Shown in pieces: positions 59,440 to 64,000 of a stretch of 64,000 nt of DNA. Positions within the stretch are counted from its first letter, which is position 1. Each line of letters opens with the position of its first letter. The stretch lies in contig WRCX01000001.1 of assembly GCA_009783705.1 (NCBI GenBank), positions 57,503 through 121,502 on the forward strand, written 5' to 3'. The translations under genes and the position numbers were made by a program. This DNA comes from Candidatus Bathycorpusculum hydrogenotrophicum. Lineage in GTDB: Archaea; Thermoproteota; Bathyarchaeia; Bathyarchaeales; Bathycorpusculaceae. The notes under the pieces are model-generated. The model was given only the letters and a program-made list of their open reading frames with translations. It was not told where the DNA came from and did not search any database.

Positions 59440-60363
59440 ATGACCATAAACAATAACGTATTAGATCTAATAGGTAAAACTCCATTAGTACGCCTAAACA
59501 AACTCACCAAAGGTATAAACGCCACAGTCGTGGGTAAACTCGAATCCCGCAACCCTGGCGGCAGCATAAAAGACCGCATCTGCAAAAACATGATCGAAGC
59601 CGCTGAAATCCAAGGCCTAATCAGACCCGGCGCAACAATCATCGAACCAACCTCTGGCAACACCGGCATCAGCCTTGCTATGGTTGCCGCCGTCAAAGGC
59701 TACAAACTTATCCTAACCATGCCTGAGACCATGAGTCTAGAACGCCGCAATCTTCTCAAAGCATACGGTGCACAACTCGTACTCACCCCGGGATCCGCCG
59801 GTATGAGTGGAGCCATCAAAAAAGCTGAAGAACTAGCCGCCTCCACCCCTGGAAGCTTTATCCCCCAACAATTCAAAAACACCGCAAACTCTAATGCTCA
59901 CTACCAAACAACCGGCCCCGAAATCTGGAAAGACACCGACGGAGACGTCGACATCGTCATCGCAGGTGTTGGCACAGGCGGAACCATAACCGGCATAGCA
60001 CAATACCTCAAAGACAAAAAACCCACCCTCCAAGCCATAGCCGTGGAACCCGCTGCCTCACCCGTACTTAGCGGTGGAAAAGGCGGACCCCACAAAATCC
60101 AGGGTATAGGCGCAGGCTTTAAACCCGACATTCTCAAACTCGACTTAGTTGATGAAATCATCCAAGTAACCGATGACAACGCCCTAAAAACCGCTCGTGC
60201 ATTAGCCCAACAAGAGGGTCTGCTAGTGGGGATCTCTTCAGGAGCTGCAACATGGGCCGCCCTCGAAGTTGCCAAACGCCCCCAAAACAAGGGCAAACTT
60301 GTACTAGTTATCCTGCCCGACACAGGTGAGCGCTACCTAAGCACCGCACTATTCCAACAATAA
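59440..60363 (+). CDS. cysK: Cysteine synthase (O-acetylserine sulfhydrylase)
   Basis: PLP enzyme making cysteine from O-acetylserine and sulfide. The PLP lysine is Lys44 (NPGGSIKDR). The substrate loop TSGNTGI and the phosphate-binding GTGGTITG are intact. ATG 59440 gives 307 residues; a GTG three codons earlier is possible. It is followed by a hairpin and then the serine acetyltransferase gene, forming a bacterial-style cysteine unit. Such pairs in archaea are often considered acquired from bacteria, which I cannot test here. Confidence 0.93.
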   Translation: MTINNNVLDLIGKTPLVRLNKLTKGINATVVGKLESRNPGGSIKDRICKNMIEAAEIQGLIRPGATIIEPTSGNTGISLAMVAAVKGYKLILTMPETMSLERRNLLKAYGAQLVLTPGSAGMSGAIKKAEELAASTPGSFIPQQFKNTANSNAHYQTTGPEIWKDTDGDVDIVIAGVGTGGTITGIAQYLKDKKPTLQAIAVEPAASPVLSGGKGGPHKIQGIGAGFKPDILKLDLVDEIIQVTDDNALKTARALAQQEGLLVGISSGAATWAALEVAKRPQNKGKLVLVILPDTGERYLSTALFQQ

Positions 60364-60372
60364 TACCCAAAC

Positions 60373-60401
60373 GCGTCTTTGCTTCTTTTTTAAGCAGACG
60401 C
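60373..60401 (+). terminator. Hairpin between cysK and cysE
   Basis: GCGTCT (60373-60378) pairs with AGACGC (60396-60401), with an inner GCTT/AAGC helix after a 2-base bulge, and a T6 run in the loop. It may end or attenuate the transcript before cysE. Confidence 0.5.
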
Positions 60402-60452
60402 TTCTCTTATATTCCCCTCTCACCAATACAAAGCAAAGGGAAGAACACAGAC

Positions 60453-61511
60453 ATGTCTACAAATCCATCCCGATCCATAGACTGCAAGAAATGTCTAGAA
60501 CAGAACAAAGATGTTGATTGCTGGAATCCCGATCGTATGATTGACACATTGATGCATACCAACCATACGGTGGAGCAGGACTGGGTCGCAAGGGGTCTGC
60601 CAAAACTGGTAGATGATTTGGCGGCTAGTTACGAAAAATTTGGCGGCATGGATCACCTTGAAGGACGCGATTTACCTAACAAAAAAATCGTTATCGAGGT
60701 TTTAGAAGATTTATTCTCCGTTCTCTTCCCTGGATATCTGGGTGATTCCGAACCCTCTAAAGCCAATGTAAACTATTATTTAGGCATAAAATTAACCTCC
60801 ATTTATGCCCGAATTACTGATGAGATTGAGAAGAGCCTCAAATATATCTGCAGAAAAATCAGTCAATGTCCCCACGATCTCTGCCAGAAACGGGCCCATG
60901 TGGTCGCTCGAGAGTTACTTGAAAAGCTACCCGAAATTCGTGGTAAACTCAGCGGGGACATCCAGGCCGCATACAGCGGTGACCCAGCGGCTGTGAGCAC
61001 CGATGAAGTCATCTTGAGTTACCCCTGTGTTTTAGCCATTACCACTTATCGCATAGCCCATGAACTATACCTAAGCGGGGTCCCCCTAATTCCCCGAATC
61101 ATGAGCGAGCACATGCACAGCTTAACCGGGGTTGACATTCATCCCGGAGCAAAAATCGGCCGAAACTTTTTCATCGACCATGGTACCGGAGTTGTTATAG
61201 GCGAAACCGCCGAAATCGGCGACAATGTCAAACTCTATCAGGGTGTAACGCTTGGTGCTTTGAGTTTTCCCAAAGATGAGGCAGGTAACATAATCAAAGG
61301 CCGCAAACGCCATCCAACCATCGGCAACAACGTAATTATCTACAGCGGTGCAACCCTTCTGGGCGCAGAAACAGTGGTGGGCGACAACGTAGTCATCGGC
61401 GGCAACATATGGTTAACCGGTCCAGTAGCCTCCGGCATAAAAATAACCCTCGCTGCACCCGAGCAAAAATACCGAATAGAACCCCGCCACCCAGCAAAAC
61501 CAAACCCCTAA
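60453..61511 (+). CDS. cysE: Serine O-acetyltransferase (EpsC/CysE type)
   Basis: Acetylates serine with acetyl-CoA to feed CysK. The 352 residues comprise an N-terminal helical domain (about 1-225) and a left-handed beta-helix of hexapeptide repeats (GVDIHPGAKIGRNFFIDHG, quoted in part as GVDIHPGAKIG; VVIGETAEIGDNVKLYQGV). The catalytic His is in IDHGTGVVIGE. It is longer than E. coli CysE (273) and matches EpsC-like enzymes. An N-terminal CKKC plus a further Cys (residues about 11-22) is an added feature of unknown role. The C-terminal CysK-docking Ile is not at the end; it finishes PAKPNP. Confidence 0.92.
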   Translation: MSTNPSRSIDCKKCLEQNKDVDCWNPDRMIDTLMHTNHTVEQDWVARGLPKLVDDLAASYEKFGGMDHLEGRDLPNKKIVIEVLEDLFSVLFPGYLGDSEPSKANVNYYLGIKLTSIYARITDEIEKSLKYICRKISQCPHDLCQKRAHVVARELLEKLPEIRGKLSGDIQAAYSGDPAAVSTDEVILSYPCVLAITTYRIAHELYLSGVPLIPRIMSEHMHSLTGVDIHPGAKIGRNFFIDHGTGVVIGETAEIGDNVKLYQGVTLGALSFPKDEAGNIIKGRKRHPTIGNNVIIYSGATLLGAETVVGDNVVIGGNIWLTGPVASGIKITLAAPEQKYRIEPRHPAKPNP

Positions 61512-61622
61512 CCATCCGCAACCACGCTATACACGACCCTTGGCTCATGTGATGGCTATTGGTTTAACGGTAAAATATACTGTTAATTGTGGATAATAAA
61601 AAATGGCAAAAAAGAGAAGGTG

Positions 61623-62729
61623 TTAATCTTCTCTCCACTTGAACAGTTTTACTGCTAAGACAAAGATAACCAGTGTTATAATCCCTAGAATTGCTATGTC
61701 AAACATGGCTGCGGGAATGTTGTTGTAGACCATGACGTTGTTTAATACCTCGGTAACGTAGAAGAGCGGTAGCACATGGGCGATGGTTTGCAGGTAGGAG
61801 GGCATGATGCTAAGCGGGAAAAAGGTGCCTGCTAGAAACATCATGGGGAACGTTATGATGTTACCGATAACTCCTGCAGTCTCGGGGCTCTTGGTTACAG
61901 AACCTACTAGCATACCCAGTGTTGCAAAGAGTATAGGACCCAATACTAGGAAGGGTATGAGCCATAGCGAGAATGTGATGTGTGCATTAAAGATAAGGAT
62001 GCCTACTCCGCTCATTAGCAGAAAACCGGCGGCGCTTAGCAGGATGTAGAAGAGTACTTTGGAGATAAGCCATTCCATTTTGGTTAGCGGGGTGAGTGAG
62101 AGTTGTTTGAAGAGTTTATTTTTTTTGTAGTCGCTAGATATGTTGACTAGTGAGAACATGGGGCTTGTGAGGATAGAGAAGCCGATTAAGCCGGGGATCA
62201 AAAAGTCCACATAGTTGGTTTGTTGGGTGTTGATGGTTGTTGTGGTTAGGCCTATGACGGTGGTGCCGTTGAAGCGTTGGAGGTTGAAGTGACTCACATA
62301 TCCGCTGACTGTACCGCTAACTATACCACTTGTGCTTGAGGCTGGATTGCCATAGACTGTGATGTTGACTTGATTCCCTTCTATGTATTGTGCTGAGAAA
62401 TCAGGCGGGATCAATATGCCATCTGATGCGGATTTAGCTGCTAAAAAGTCCGCAAAATTTTCTGAACTATCCACTGTTATGACTCTTATGGTACTGGATT
62501 GATTTAGGGCGCTAAGAAAACTGTTGCCTATGTTTTGCCCAAACACCCCGTTATCTTGGTTTTGAGCATAAACATCGACAGTTTCGGCTCCACCGCCAGC
62601 AAAGATGGCTCCGAAAATCAAAATCAATACTACAGGGAAAATTAAACCGAAAAATAATCCGAATTTATTTCTAAGGTATCCTACGCTAAATACTCTAAAG
62701 TCTGCGTAGATACGTCTTGCGCTTACCAT
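61623..62729 (-). CDS. ABC-2 type transporter permease
   Basis: Membrane subunit of an ABC exporter, 368 residues. One N-terminal helix (about 22-42) is followed by a large extracytoplasmic loop (about 45-175). Five C-terminal helices follow in the ABC-2 pattern, including FLIPGLIGFSILTSPMF and the Pro-rich MMFLAGTFFPLSIMPSYLQ segment of the YhgE/DrrB type. It follows the ATPase gene by 2 bases. Substrate unknown; drugs, lipids or glycans are typical. Confidence 0.9.
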   Translation of the reverse strand: MVSARRIYADFRVFSVGYLRNKFGLFFGLIFPVVLILIFGAIFAGGGAETVDVYAQNQDNGVFGQNIGNSFLSALNQSSTIRVITVDSSENFADFLAAKSASDGILIPPDFSAQYIEGNQVNITVYGNPASSTSGIVSGTVSGYVSHFNLQRFNGTTVIGLTTTTINTQQTNYVDFLIPGLIGFSILTSPMFSLVNISSDYKKNKLFKQLSLTPLTKMEWLISKVLFYILLSAAGFLLMSGVGILIFNAHITFSLWLIPFLVLGPILFATLGMLVGSVTKSPETAGVIGNIITFPMMFLAGTFFPLSIMPSYLQTIAHVLPLFYVTEVLNNVMVYNNIPAAMFDIAILGIITLVIFVLAVKLFKWRED

Positions 62730-62731
62730 AT

Positions 62732-63694
62732 TTATCGTCTCTGTTTTTTGTCTGTTTGATTTTTTGGTGTTGTTTCTTGTTGTTCCTCGAGGGGTTCTTG
62801 GACGAGTTTAATGAACACATCATCGAGGCTGTCTTGGCGGGTTTGAATGTTACCCCACTCCATGCCTGATTGCTCAGCGGCAGCCAACGCTGCTAGTGCA
62901 TCGATTTTCTTTTTGAGTAAAACTGTGATTATGCCTCTTGCTTGGTCATATTCTACCTGCATCTCTTCAGTGTTTGCTTTGATATAGTCTGCAAGTTTTT
63001 GGGTGCCCTGAATTTCTAAGCGTTCTCCTGAGCCATGTTGTTGGATGATTTCTTGGGTTGTGCCGATAGCAACGATGTGTCCGTGGTCCATGATAGCTAC
63101 GTGGTCTGAGAGTTGTTGGGCTTCGTCGAGGTAGTGGGTTGTTAAGATGATAGTTTTGCCTTTTGCTTTTAGTCCTCGGATGACTTCCCAGATGGCTCGG
63201 CGTGCGTTGGGGTCTAGGCCTGTGGTGGGTTCGTCGAGAAAGAGCAGTTCTGGTTGGTTTACAAGTGAGAGGGCTAAGCCTGTTTTTTGTTTTTGGCCGC
63301 CGCTTAGGCTTTCAAAGGGATGTTTAGCCATATCTTCGAGGAGCACATCTTGTAGAATAGCGTCAGTATCTACTTTAACGTGGAAGAGATCGGCATAGTA
63401 GTTTATGGCTTCTTTGGGTGTGGTTTTCTCAAAGAAGGTAAAGTTTTGAGGGATGACGCCGATTTTTTTGTGTAGTTCATATCCATTTTTCCAGGGGTCG
63501 AGTCCTAAAATTTTGACGTCTCCGCTGTCTCTTTCGCGCAGGCCCTCCATGATTTCGATGCTGGTGGTTTTTCCTGCACCGTTTGGTCCCAGCAGTCCAA
63601 AAACTTCTCCTTCTTTGACTGTGAAGGAGATGCCGTCTACGGCTTTGAGGCTACCGTAGTATTTTTTTAGTCCGGATACTTCAATCGGTAACAT
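62732..63694 (-). CDS. ABC transporter ATP-binding protein
   Basis: Energising subunit of the exporter with the permease encoded downstream. The 320 residues have Walker A GPNGAGKT (about 35-42), the Q-loop IPQNFTFFEKTTPKEA, signature LSGGQKQK, Walker B LLFLDEPTTGLDP and the H-loop TTHYLDEA. A C-terminal DUF4162-like domain and a basic Gln/Lys tail end it. It is of the CcmA/DrrA class. No regulator is adjacent. Confidence 0.93.
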   Translation of the reverse strand: MLPIEVSGLKKYYGSLKAVDGISFTVKEGEVFGLLGPNGAGKTTSIEIMEGLRERDSGDVKILGLDPWKNGYELHKKIGVIPQNFTFFEKTTPKEAINYYADLFHVKVDTDAILQDVLLEDMAKHPFESLSGGQKQKTGLALSLVNQPELLFLDEPTTGLDPNARRAIWEVIRGLKAKGKTIILTTHYLDEAQQLSDHVAIMDHGHIVAIGTTQEIIQQHGSGERLEIQGTQKLADYIKANTEEMQVEYDQARGIITVLLKKKIDALAALAAAEQSGMEWGNIQTRQDSLDDVFIKLVQEPLEEQQETTPKNQTDKKQRR

Positions 63695-64000
63695 TTAGCG
63701 ATTCTTCCTAATTACTATGGTATAATTTTGTTGCTCACTGTTTCTCCATGGGGTAAAAAATATAGCTTTCGGCTAAAGAAACAAAAACGATGCATATGGC
63801 TTGCTTTAGTTTGTTGGGGTTGATTCTTTGAGGATTTTGCGCTTAGAGTTATTGTTGAGGTTATTTATAAAAAAATTTGTCTTGTCCCAAAATAATTTCC
63901 CCCCCACCTTTGAGGTATCTTACAACTCACCATTTCACCATCTAAACTGTCTAGCAGCTATACCCAGCCACACCTCAGGCCACAAACGGCTGACAAACGC
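63695..64000. other. 306-base right edge, no gene seen
   Basis: The left part should hold the ABC transporter promoter; a minus-strand AAAATTATACC near 63717-63727 is a TATA candidate. The right end is A/C-rich and may continue into a feature outside the window. Confidence 0.5.

Noticed and set aside
1..64000. tRNA, rRNA and insertion-sequence search by eye
   Set aside because: No T-loop GTTCRANNC with matching arms was seen outside coding sequence, no rRNA-like stretch, and no transposase or flanking inverted repeats. A covariance-model scan could still reveal a divergent or intron-bearing tRNA.

Overview
The window is archaeal and information-processing rich. It carries Orc1/Cdc6, PolD small subunit, GINS, PriS, PCNA, TFB, TFS, RpoL, Csl4, Gar1, RtcB, Dph2 and eukaryote-like ribosomal proteins (L10e, L7Ae, S28e, L24e, S25e). 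PolD together with S25e points away from Crenarchaeota and typical Euryarchaeota and towards the TACK side. With an H4MPT-dependent dehydrogenase and many secreted kelch/PQQ-propeller proteins, an uncultured Bathyarchaeia-like archaeon is my best inference; this is not proven. A tetraether lipid synthase candidate fits GDGT membranes. I saw no tRNA, rRNA, IS element or CRISPR array.

Layout. 1-13.9 kb: Orc1 (5' truncated by the window edge) converging on PolD small subunit, a decayed kelch gene, an AbrB-PhoU regulator, dCMP deaminase, a Trm-G10-like tRNA methyltransferase, L10e coupled to PEP synthase, Dph2, a METTL5-like methyltransferase with a frameshift, and csl4-rpoL. 13.9-22.7 kb: TrmB regulator, large secreted PQQ propeller, TFS, GINS-priS diverging from pcna, a glycosyltransferase. 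22.9-26.2 kb: L3-L4-L23-L2-S19, where the S10-type operon stops. 26.3-31.4 kb: ASCH protein, a TrpY-like regulator divergent from trpB2 with TGTACA boxes in both promoters, an ATP-NAD kinase-like gene and a DegT aminotransferase. 31.6-41.7 kb: cyclophilin-like protein, S25e, radical-SAM Tes-like enzyme divergent from a TrmB regulator, a multi-PAS histidine kinase, a broken PQQ protein, methylene-H4MPT dehydrogenase and MscS.

41.9-48.2 kb: a compact minus-strand dapA-dapB-asd-lysA-dapF-dapL operon that covers lysine synthesis from aspartyl phosphate by the diaminopimelate aminotransferase route. 48.6-51.3 kb: L7Ae-S28e-L24e divergent from gar1-tfb across a 0.6 kb AT-rich gap with a threefold direct repeat. 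51.4-57.7 kb: surface and hydrolase genes plus RtcB, then an SGNH hydrolase with an acyltransferase. 57.9-64 kb: a methyltransferase, an HTH regulator divergent from cysK-cysE, and an ABC-2 exporter pair.

The most notable points are the TrpY/trpB2 regulatory arrangement with paired TRP-box-like sites one helical turn apart, sharp strand-composition switches that fall inside genes (Trm-G10, PEP synthase, priS), the split ribosomal operon, and a candidate structured RNA upstream of csl4.
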